DNA of 6,169 nucleotides, from positions 1,483 to 7,651 of the forward strand of contig DMJC01000262.1 in the NCBI GenBank assembly GCA_003451915.1, given 5' to 3'. Below the pieces are notes generated by a model, which worked only from the letters and a program-made list of their open reading frames with translations, did not search any database and had not been told where the DNA came from. The number at the start of each line of letters is the position of its first letter. Position 1 is the stretch's first letter. The translations under genes and the position numbers were made by a program. This stretch comes from Clostridiales bacterium. GTDB taxonomy: Bacteria > Bacillota > Clostridia > Saccharofermentanales > UBA5734. Of this stretch, positions 1 through 5,158 are shown piece by piece.

Positions 1-225
1 GGTCCAGGAAGGTGCCGCAGAAAATAATCGGCCGTCCTGAATCAGCCAGGCCATGGCAAAAACAGGCAGGCCGGCAGCCAGCCGGATCACGCGCGGCCAG
101 GGTATTGACTGGTGCCAGCTTTGCCGTGCGGGCTGATCATCCAGAACGCAGGCGTCACAGCTGGCACAACCCAGGTTCTTGATGGTCAGATGTAAAGTAT
201 TGTCCTGTTGACCGGTATGTTTCAT
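1..225 (-). CDS. Probable heavy-metal-transporting P-type ATPase, N-terminal fragment (cut by window edge)
   Basis: Only the first 75 codons are visible, reading leftward from ATG at 225-223 and running off the window. A GGTGAG ribosome binding site lies just upstream. Residues 11-26 read LHLTIKNLGCASCDAC, which resembles the first strand and metal-binding loop of a heavy-metal-associated (HMA) domain. The rest of the HMA fold is absent. By about residue 45 the protein goes into a hydrophobic stretch (VIRLAAGLPVFAMAWLI, 46-62) that fits the first membrane helix of a P1B-type ATPase. It begins 10 bases after the stop of a CadC/SmtB-type repressor, so the two are very likely one transcript, and metal export (Cd/Zn/Pb) is the natural reading. 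The catalytic DKTG and CPx motifs lie outside the window, so another metal-linked membrane protein cannot be excluded. The family assignment is inference from context plus the short motif. Confidence 0.6.
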   Translation of the reverse strand, partial: MKHTGQQDNTLHLTIKNLGCASCDACVLDDQPARQSWHQSIPWPRVIRLAAGLPVFAMAWLIQDGRLFSAAPSWT

Positions 226-235
226 AGTCTCACCT

Positions 236-610
236 TCATTCTTCCGCATCTGGCTGGTACATTTCACGAACATGCTGCAGGGCTGTCTGGACGATTTGTT
301 CGACGTGATTATCTTTTAAACTGTAATAGGCGTTTTTACCGTCGCGGCGATGCCGGACCAGGCGGCTTTGCCGCAGGATACGCAACTGGTGGGAAACAGC
401 CGATTGGCTGAGGCCAAGAAATTCTGACAGATCACAGACACAGAGCTCGACTTCCAGCAGCGCGGCGATCAGGCGCATGCGGTTGGGATCAGCCAGCACT
501 TTCAGTAATTCACTGGCATCGAGCAGTTCCAGTTCAGATGGCATAGCCTTTTGCGCTCTGGCTATTTTTTCCGGATGCCGGATATCAGATTCACAACAAT
601 AACCAGGCAT
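236..610 (-). CDS. cadC: CadC/SmtB-type metal-responsive repressor (ArsR family)
   Basis: A 124-residue winged-helix repressor that should bind its operator without metal and release it when Cd/Pb/Zn binds. I chose the start at 610 because GGAGG sits 7 bases upstream. The ATG 21 bases further out lies inside the operator and has no ribosome binding site. The recognition helix region is LSEFLGLSQSAVSHQLRILR (61-80), followed by the wing RRDGKNAYYSL (88-98). Two metal sites are visible. The alpha3N site is ELCVCDL with Cys57 and Cys59, plus N-terminal Cys5 and Cys6, as in CadC. The alpha5 site has Asp100, His102, His113 and Glu116, with the same spacing as SmtB (D-x-H-x10-H-x2-E). Having both sites is typical of CadC proteins, where the alpha3N site binds soft metals. 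It is probably the first gene of a two-gene metal-export operon. The family is certain; the cadC name and the exact metal are inferred. Confidence 0.9.
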   Translation of the reverse strand: MPGYCCESDIRHPEKIARAQKAMPSELELLDASELLKVLADPNRMRLIAALLEVELCVCDLSEFLGLSQSAVSHQLRILRQSRLVRHRRDGKNAYYSLKDNHVEQIVQTALQHVREMYQPDAEE

Positions 611-626
611 ATTTATTCCTCCAGAC

Positions 627-652
627 AACATATGAATATCTGTTCATATGTT
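627..652. promoter_or_regulatory. ArsR/SmtB-family 12-2-12 operator
   Basis: An inverted repeat with left arm AACATATGAATA, a 2-base centre TC, and right arm TGTTCATATGTT. Eleven of the 12 arm positions are complementary, and the outer 10 are perfect. This is the classical 12-2-12 imperfect palindrome bound by SmtB/CadC-type repressors, whose core is ATATGAACA. It overlaps the -10 and start of transcription of the divergent repressor gene, so bound protein would block RNA polymerase. The repeat is seen directly; autorepression is inferred from position and family. Confidence 0.85.
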
Positions 653-676
653 AACATTTAATCTATTCCAGGTCAA
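648..676 (-). promoter_or_regulatory. Promoter of the ArsR-family repressor/metal ATPase operon
   Basis: On the - strand, a -35 box TTGACC (676-671, 5 of 6 consensus bases) is followed by a 17-base spacer and the -10 TAACAT (653-648, 4 of 6). The -10 is partly inside the metal operator, and the expected start of transcription is within or just past it. Confidence 0.65.
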
Positions 677-707
677 TAAGCTGATATGCTGAGTGATTTC
701 AAATAGT

Positions 708-725
708 TTGTTAAAATTTTAACTA
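708..725. promoter_or_regulatory. Probable Rex (NADH/NAD+-sensing repressor) operator upstream of rnf
   Basis: The sequence TTGTTAAAATTTTAACTA matches the clostridial Rex consensus TTGTTAA-N4-TTAACAA at 13 of 14 fixed positions. Its core GTTAAAATTTTAAC (710-723) is a perfect palindrome. It lies in the divergent intergenic region, about 150 bases before the rnfC start. Rex releases DNA when NADH is high relative to NAD+. Rnf reduces NAD+ (or oxidises NADH), so it is a sensible target. A possible promoter overlapping the site uses TTGTTA (708-713) as -35 and GATTAT (732-737) as -10 with an 18-base spacer, each 4 of 6. The repeat is seen; Rex binding is inferred, and no rex gene is in this window. 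Confidence 0.55.
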
Positions 726-797
726 TTACCAGATTATTGTTTATACCACTGCATTAATAGGTAGAATTCTAAAATAATTGTTCATCATTATATATAA

Positions 798-813
798 TTC
801 ATTCTTTCATTCT
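798..813 (+). repeat. Perfect 8-bp tandem repeat at the -35 region of the rnf promoter candidate
   Basis: TTCATTCT occurs twice in direct succession. It covers the position where the -35 box of the downstream extended -10 promoter would lie. Two same-direction half sites next to a weak -35 could be an activator site, but the region is AT-rich and the repeat is short, so chance is possible. Confidence 0.4.
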
Positions 814-832
814 GGTAATAATGTGCTATATT
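804..832 (+). promoter_or_regulatory. Candidate rnf operon promoter (extended -10)
   Basis: TG-C-TATATT (824-832) is an extended -10 element with 5 of 6 -10 bases. The matching -35 position (804-809, CTTTCA, 17-base spacer) is poor at 3 of 6. Transcription would begin near 839, about 40 bases before the rnfC GTG. A short inverted repeat TGATA-TTT-TATCA (841-853) lies at the resulting 5' end. A perfect TATAAT at 793-798 lacks any -35. Confidence 0.4.
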
Positions 833-878
833 AGTGCTTATGATATTTTATCAGACCTGCTAACCAGGAGGTATTTTC

Positions 879-1709
879 GTGTTTAAGCCAGCGCGTTTTT
901 CCGGCGGCACCCATCCGAGAAGCAGCAAGAACACCCATTCTTGTGCAACTGTCGTTCTGGATGATTTTGCCACCATCCGCATTCCCATGATCATGCATAA
1001 CGGGCCACCCAGCGTTTGTCTGGTCAAAGCCGGTGATCTGGTTGAAATCGGCCAATTGATCGGCCAGGCCGATTCGCCGATGGCGGTGCCGATCCATGCC
1101 AGCGTTTCAGGCAAGGTCCGGGCTATCGCCGATGAAGTCGCCTACAGCGGTCAGCTGATGACTGTGGTGACCATTGACAATGATCGCCAGAATACCATAC
1201 ATGCCAGTGTCGTTCCGCCCGTGGTCAACGATCGCAATGATTTCATTCAGGCGATACGTGATTCAGGTCTTGTTGGCCTCGGCGGCGCCGGTTTCCCGAC
1301 CTATCTGAAACTCAAGCCGCCGGCCGGCAAGGAACCGGATACCCTGGTCATCAACGCCGCCGAGTGTGAGCCCTACGTTTCATCTGACAATCGGCTGTGC
1401 ATTGAAAATCCTGCAGCGATTATCGAAGGTATCGAACAGGTTATGAAGTTCATGGCCATTCCGCTGGCCAGAATCGGCATTGAAGATAATAAACCCGAAG
1501 CCATCGCGTCTTTGCGGAAAGCGCTGGAACAACGTCCGGCGGGCAGTCCGGCCATCGAACTGGTTCCGTTGCACACCCGTTACCCGCAGGGTGCTGAAAA
1601 AATGCTGATCTATGCTTTGACCGGCCGTGAAATCCCTTCCGGCGGCCTGCCGCACGATGTGCGGGTCATGGTCCTGAATACCGGAACGGTTGCTTTTATC
1701 GCCAGTTAA
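879..1709 (+). CDS. rnfC: RnfC N-terminal part: barrel-like domain plus FMN/NADH-binding domain
   Basis: This is the 276-residue product actually encoded before the TAA. Residues 7-13 (FSGGTHP) match the GG-x-HP start typical of RnfC. Residues 50-81 (KAGDLVEIGQLIG through SGKVRAI) form the lipoyl-like barrel seen at the N-terminus of the family. The glycine-rich GLGGAGFPT (133-141) is the FMN/NADH-binding loop shared with complex I subunit NuoF/Nqo1. It is followed by INAAECEPY (158-166) and the conserved YPQGAEKMLIYALTGREIPSGGLP block. The stop falls right after NTGTVAFIAS, at the end of the nucleotide-binding domain. A protein ending here would lack all RnfC iron-sulfur clusters and could not pass electrons onward alone. 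Confidence 0.75.
   Translation: MFKPARFSGGTHPRSSKNTHSCATVVLDDFATIRIPMIMHNGPPSVCLVKAGDLVEIGQLIGQADSPMAVPIHASVSGKVRAIADEVAYSGQLMTVVTIDNDRQNTIHASVVPPVVNDRNDFIQAIRDSGLVGLGGAGFPTYLKLKPPAGKEPDTLVINAAECEPYVSSDNRLCIENPAAIIEGIEQVMKFMAIPLARIGIEDNKPEAIASLRKALEQRPAGSPAIELVPLHTRYPQGAEKMLIYALTGREIPSGGLPHDVRVMVLNTGTVAFIAS
1707..1709 (+). other. In-frame TAA stop inside rnfC
   Basis: The codon follows GCC AGT and precedes CTG AAG ACC GGC. Alignment by eye with RnfC sequences places a residue, not a gap, at this position. TAA is also the natural stop of rnfA here, so a reassigned code is not suggested. Sense codons one change away include GAA, CAA, AAA, TCA and TTA. Confidence 0.9.
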
Positions 1710-1721
1710 CTGAAGACCGGC

Positions 1722-2228
1722 ATGCCGCTGGTACGCCGGACCGTCACACTGGATGGCGGTATCGTGAAAAATCCCGGCAACTATGACGTGCCGGCCGGTA
1801 CACCGATCGCCGATCTTGTTGAAGCATCCGGCGGTTATAAAGGTGAGCCTGGCAAAGTCATCATGGGCGGACCGATGATGGGCATCGCTGTCGACCGCAC
1901 CAGCGCTTCAATCCTCAAGATCAACAACGCGATCCTGATGTTTGATAAAGCTGAAGCGGAGATTCCGTTAGAATCTGCCTGTATCCGCTGTGCCCGCTGT
2001 GTGATGTCCTGTCCGATGCGCCTGATGCCGACAGCACTGGATAGCGCGTCACGTGAACATGACATCGACAGTCTCCGTGAATACAATGTCATGGATTGCA
2101 TCGAATGCGGCTGCTGCAGCTTCATCTGCCCGGCCAAGCGCTATCTGGTCCAGAGCATCCGTGATGGCAAGGCGGCCTTTCGTGCTGCGCTGGCCGCTGA
2201 AAAAGCAAAGGAGGCTGCCCGGAAATGA
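1722..2228 (+). CDS. rnfC: RnfC C-terminal part: SLBB domain plus two [4Fe-4S] ferredoxin motifs
   Basis: 168 codons from the first ATG after the premature stop, in the same frame. Residues 4-60 (RRTVTLDGGIVKNPGNYDVPAGTPIADLVEASGGY onward, seen as two blocks) form an SLBB domain, ending in IMGGPMMG. Two cluster-binding motifs follow: Cys87, 90, 93 and 97 (CIRCARCVMSCP) and Cys126, 129, 132 and 136 (CIECGCCSFICP). All eight cysteines are present and show no decay. The ATG lacks a convincing ribosome binding site, with only a weak GAAG before it. Separate translation would therefore depend on reinitiation after the stop 12 bases upstream. It ends with an ATGA overlap into rnfD. It is most likely simply the 3' half of rnfC. 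Confidence 0.6.
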   Translation: MPLVRRTVTLDGGIVKNPGNYDVPAGTPIADLVEASGGYKGEPGKVIMGGPMMGIAVDRTSASILKINNAILMFDKAEAEIPLESACIRCARCVMSCPMRLMPTALDSASREHDIDSLREYNVMDCIECGCCSFICPAKRYLVQSIRDGKAAFRAALAAEKAKEAARK

Positions 2229-3172
2229 AACTGCAAGTCTCATCCTCACCGCATATTCGCGATCTGGCATCAACCAGGAGCCTGATGCTTGATGTGATTA
2301 TTGCCCTGATCCCTGCATTTATCGCCTCTTTTCTGCTGTACGGTTTGCCGGCTGTAGAAGTTACCTTGACAACAGTCGCCGCATCCATCGCAGCTGAGTA
2401 TTTTTGTCGCCGGGTCATGAAACGGACACAGTCCATCGGCGATCTCAGCGCTGTTGTCACCGGATTGCTTTTAGCATTTAATATGCCGGCATCGGTACCG
2501 CTCTATCTTCCGGTTGTCGGTGCATTTATAGCCATTGTCGTCGTCAAACAGATGTTTGGCGGTATTGGCCAGAATTTTGTCAATCCGGCATTAGCAGCCC
2601 GGATCATCCTGACACTGTCCTTCCCTGCCGCCATGACGGCATTTGTTGTCAAACCGGCTGGCAGCAGTCTGTTGGCCATTGATCTGGTCTCAACGGCAAC
2701 GCCGCTTTATCTGCTGCAGAACAGCAGCGAGCTGCCGGGGTATCTCAGTCTTTTCCTGGGTACAGCCAAGGGCGGCTGCCTCGGTGAAGTGTCAGCCATC
2801 GCCCTGTTGATCGGCGGCATCTATCTGATCGTCCGCCGGGTCATCAACCCGATCATCCCCTTATCTTATGTCGCAGTTGTTGCAGCGATGACCGCGATTG
2901 CCGGTCAGGACCCGCTTTATCATATTATGAGCGGCGGTCTGCTGCTGGGCGCATTCTTTATGGCGACCGATTATGTCACCTCGCCGCTGACCCTGAAAGG
3001 AAAGCTGATCTTCGGGATCGGCTGCGGATTGCTCACTGGTCTGATCCGTCTGTTTGGCGGCATGACCGAAGGTGTTTCATTTTCAATCGTCTTGATGAAT
3101 ATCCTTGTTCCTCATCTCGACCGCTGGACCCGTCCGGTCCCATTCGGAGGTGTCAGCCATGCAAAAAAATAG
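2225..3172 (+). CDS. rnfD: RnfD, membrane flavoprotein subunit of the Rnf complex
   Basis: 315-residue integral membrane subunit homologous to NqrB. It carries a covalently bound FMN and takes part in ion-coupled electron transfer. The flavin attachment motif is visible as VSTATPL (155-161), with Thr159 the likely FMN-bearing residue. Many relatives have SGAT here, so the STAT form is a mild variation. Other family blocks are GQNFVNPALAAR (115-126), FMATDYVTSP (245-254) and EGVSFSIVLMN (282-292). Roughly eight to ten hydrophobic segments span the chain, starting near residue 20. The ATG overlaps the rnfC stop by 4 bases, with AAAGGAGG 10 bases upstream. The 3' end overlaps rnfG by 14 bases. 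Flavinylation would need an ApbE-type transferase, not present in this window. Confidence 0.96.
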   Translation: MKLQVSSSPHIRDLASTRSLMLDVIIALIPAFIASFLLYGLPAVEVTLTTVAASIAAEYFCRRVMKRTQSIGDLSAVVTGLLLAFNMPASVPLYLPVVGAFIAIVVVKQMFGGIGQNFVNPALAARIILTLSFPAAMTAFVVKPAGSSLLAIDLVSTATPLYLLQNSSELPGYLSLFLGTAKGGCLGEVSAIALLIGGIYLIVRRVINPIIPLSYVAVVAAMTAIAGQDPLYHIMSGGLLLGAFFMATDYVTSPLTLKGKLIFGIGCGLLTGLIRLFGGMTEGVSFSIVLMNILVPHLDRWTRPVPFGGVSHAKK

Positions 3173-3737
3173 TCTGATCATGCCGGCGATTATGCTATGC
3201 ATCATCTGTCTGGTCACCACCGGGCTGGTAGCTCTGACCTTTGTTTCAACCCAGGCGGCCCGCGACGAGCAGGCTGCCATAACCGCCAATGCCAATCGTC
3301 GCCAGCTCTGCCCGGAAGCTGTCAGCTTTGAAGAAATCCAGCTGAACGATGAGCAGGTTGCAGCCGGCTTGACCGAAGCGTTTACGGCCATGTCTGCAGA
3401 TGGTCAGGCAATCGCCTGGCTGATCGGAGCACAGTCGAAAGGTTACGGCGGTCCCGTTCCCGTTCTTGCGGTCATCGGACTAGACGGCAAAATCGATGGT
3501 CTGAAAATTCTGGACAACAGCGAGACACCCGGATTGGGTAAAAAGGTTGCCGGGCAGTCGTTCTTCGGACAATTCCTGGCTCAGGATGTTAAATCGGTTT
3601 TTTCGGTTAAGACAGCGACTGACAGCCAAGTCCGGATTGATGCAGTCACAGGTGCGACCATCTCATCGAGAGCAGTTACGAATGCTGTCAATCTGATTTT
3701 GTCCTTCTATCAGCAACAAATCACGGAGGTGAACTGA
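3159..3737 (+). CDS. rnfG: RnfG, extracytoplasmic covalent-FMN subunit
   Basis: 192 residues. The start at 3159 is set by GGAGG (3146-3150) 8 bases upstream; the in-frame ATG at 3105 lies deep inside rnfD without a ribosome binding site. One N-terminal membrane helix (about residues 7-30) anchors the protein, and the rest forms an FMN-binding domain facing outside the cytoplasm. The flavinylation motif DAVTGATISS (161-170) has Thr167 as the expected phosphoester-linked FMN site. GYGGPV (96-101) and ETPGLGKK (122-129) are the usual flanking family motifs. It is homologous to NqrC. It overlaps the end of rnfD by 14 bases, across a run of seven A, and its TGA directly abuts the rnfE ATG. Confidence 0.96.
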   Translation: MQKNSLIMPAIMLCIICLVTTGLVALTFVSTQAARDEQAAITANANRRQLCPEAVSFEEIQLNDEQVAAGLTEAFTAMSADGQAIAWLIGAQSKGYGGPVPVLAVIGLDGKIDGLKILDNSETPGLGKKVAGQSFFGQFLAQDVKSVFSVKTATDSQVRIDAVTGATISSRAVTNAVNLILSFYQQQITEVN

Positions 3738-4541
3738 ATGCCGCCGAAGAAAGTATCTCTGAGCAAAGTATTTTCAAGGGGCCTGGTGATCGAGAATCCT
3801 GTGTTGCGGCTGATCCTCGGCACATGCCCGACGCTGGCTATTTCAACCAGCGTCATCAATGGAATCGGTATGGGCCTTGCTGCAACCTTTGTTCTGATCG
3901 GCTCAAATCTTGTTATTTCAGCCCTGCGTCGCTTTATACCTGATAAAGTCCGAATCCCGGCCTTTATAACCATCATTGCCGGTTTTGTCACAATCGTCCA
4001 GCTGATCATCCAGGCTTTTTTACCCGCATTGGATGCTGCGCTCGGTATCTACCTGCCTTTGATCACGGTTAACTGCATCATCCTGGCCCGGGCTGAAATG
4101 TTTGCCTGCAAGAATTCGGTGCTGCCTTCAATCGTCGACGGTGCCGGAATGGGCATAGGTTTCACCGCTGCGCTGTTCTGCATGGCCACAATCCGCGAAG
4201 TTCTGGGTAACGGATCTTTTATGGATATTCCGCTGCCGATGCTTTCTTCCGGCGGTTATGTCGAACCTGTTCTGGTCTTTATCCTGCCGCCGGGCGGATT
4301 CTTTGTCTTCGGTGTCCTGGTTGCGCTCGCGCAGAAACTGGCCACCAAGTACGGCAAAAAAGAAAATGTGGAAACAGTTCTCTGCGCCGGAGCCATCAAT
4401 GATCAGTCGGCCTGCGCGCTTTGCGGCGGCTGCGGATTCAGTGACGGGCCAATGGGCGAATCACCGGCTGAGCGTCTGGAGAGACAGGCCCGCGAACGTC
4501 AGGAAGCCCGTGAGAACATCGAAGGAGGGCATGGACAATGA
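3738..4541 (+). CDS. rnfE: RnfE, membrane subunit with Cys-bearing C-terminal tail
   Basis: 267-residue integral membrane protein homologous to NqrD and paralogous to RnfA. Residues 1-202 hold the conserved six-helix core. It includes GTCPTLAIS (Cys30) and LGIYLPLITVNCIIL (Cys113), the two cysteines that with the RnfA pair are thought to hold an iron-sulfur centre within the membrane. From about residue 203 there is a roughly 65-residue hydrophilic tail, longer than in many relatives. It contains Cys216 and a cluster CALCGGC (Cys226, 229, 232), then a charged, helix-prone end rich in Glu and Arg. The tail's role is unknown; see findings. GGAGG (3725-3729) lies 8 bases before the ATG, which follows the rnfG stop with no gap. 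The end overlaps rnfA as ATGA. Confidence 0.95.
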   Translation: MPPKKVSLSKVFSRGLVIENPVLRLILGTCPTLAISTSVINGIGMGLAATFVLIGSNLVISALRRFIPDKVRIPAFITIIAGFVTIVQLIIQAFLPALDAALGIYLPLITVNCIILARAEMFACKNSVLPSIVDGAGMGIGFTAALFCMATIREVLGNGSFMDIPLPMLSSGGYVEPVLVFILPPGGFFVFGVLVALAQKLATKYGKKENVETVLCAGAINDQSACALCGGCGFSDGPMGESPAERLERQARERQEARENIEGGHGQ

Positions 4542-5131
4542 CCGAAATGCTGATTATTCTGTTCAGTGCCATTCTCGTCAACAATTTCGTTCTTTCTCAG
4601 TTTTTAGGCATCTGTCCTTTCCTGGGCGTATCGAAAAATCTGAAAACGGCAATGGGCATGAGCACAGCGGTTATTTTCGTCCTGGTGCTTGCCTCAGCGC
4701 TGACCTGGCCGATCTATTTTTATCTGCTGGCTCCTTTAGGCATGGGATACCTGCAGACGATCATTTTCATTCTGGTTATTGCTGCCTTGGTCCAGATCAT
4801 TGAAACATTCCTCAAGAAATCCATCCCGGCACTTTATCGTGCCCTGGGCATTTATCTGCCGCTGATCACGACGAACTGCGCCGTGCTGGGTGTCACGATC
4901 ATGAACATCGACGAGTCTTACAATTTCCTGGAATCGGTCATCAACGCGTTGGGTGCCGGTCTTGGTTTCATGCTGGCCCTGTTCTTGTTCGCCGGTGTCC
5001 GCAGCCGGGTAGACAAAGCAGATATTCCCAAATCACTGCGCGGTTTGCCGATAACATTGATTGCCGCCTCTCTGGTCTCGATATCATTCTTTGGCTTCAA
5101 AGGCCTGATTGAACGGATCTTCGGACAATAA
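4538..5131 (+). CDS. rnfA: RnfA, membrane subunit of the Rnf complex
   Basis: 197-residue, six-helix membrane protein homologous to NqrE, the usual length for the family. Family signatures are NNFVLSQFLGICPFLGVS (15-32) with Cys26, and LGIYLPLITTNCAVLG (103-118) with Cys114. These cysteines pair with Cys30 and Cys113 of RnfE, and the shared LGIYLPLIT-NC block shows the two are old duplicates. Together they form the intramembrane core through which electrons cross, coupled to ion movement. GGAGG (4524-4528) is 9 bases before the ATG. The nearer ATG at 4531 opens a frame of only three codons and is not used. The start overlaps the rnfE stop by 4 bases. Confidence 0.96.
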   Translation: MTEMLIILFSAILVNNFVLSQFLGICPFLGVSKNLKTAMGMSTAVIFVLVLASALTWPIYFYLLAPLGMGYLQTIIFILVIAALVQIIETFLKKSIPALYRALGIYLPLITTNCAVLGVTIMNIDESYNFLESVINALGAGLGFMLALFLFAGVRSRVDKADIPKSLRGLPITLIAASLVSISFFGFKGLIERIFGQ

Positions 5132-5158
5132 GACACATCAGCCGGCAAGGAGTTTAGC

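Larger units (their letters stand above)
879..2228 (+). pseudogene. rnfC: rnfC, electron transport complex subunit C, interrupted by one in-frame TAA
   Basis: RnfC is the peripheral cytoplasmic Rnf subunit that holds the NAD(H)/FMN site and exchanges electrons with the rest of the complex. The full reading frame has 449 codon positions before its stop, a normal length for a Bacillota RnfC. It starts at GTG with AGGAGG (866-871) 7 bases upstream. Codon 277 (1707-1709) is TAA. Reading straight through it, the same frame continues with LKTGMPLVRRTVTLDG, exactly the sequence expected of the family, with no gained or lost residue. The residue replaced by the stop is usually a small or acidic one, and a single G-to-T change of GAA would explain it. 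The other five rnf genes look intact. Either the gene is newly broken, the stop is a base-call error, or the protein is made in two parts or by read-through. Family assignment is certain; functional state is not. Confidence 0.85.

Noticed and set aside
236..631. Longer 131-residue version of the ArsR-type repressor starting at 631
   Set aside because: Its ATG is inside the operator palindrome and has no ribosome binding site, while GGAGG is well placed for the ATG at 610.
726..878. Riboswitch or other structured leader before rnfC
   Set aside because: Only short AT-rich palindromes (762-771, 787-798, 841-853) are visible, with no recognisable aptamer or terminator/antiterminator pair.
1707..1709. 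Reassigned stop code or selenocysteine at the rnfC stop
   Set aside because: The codon is TAA, not TGA, and TAA ends rnfA normally in this same window.
1650..1740. Frameshift in rnfC
   Set aside because: The frame is the same before and after the stop, and the aligned residues match the family with no gap, so a substitution explains it without an indel.
3105..3158. 18-residue N-terminal extension of RnfG
   Set aside because: The ATG at 3105 is within rnfD with no ribosome binding site; the start at 3159 has GGAGG at ideal spacing and begins the expected membrane anchor.
4258..4803. 181-codon + strand frame overlapping rnfE and rnfA
   Set aside because: Out-of-frame composition with no recognisable domain; both real genes occupy the region.
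2225..5131. Na+-translocating NQR operon instead of Rnf
   Set aside because: Presence of RnfB and a cluster-bearing RnfC, with no NqrF or NqrA, and the CDGEAB order identify Rnf.
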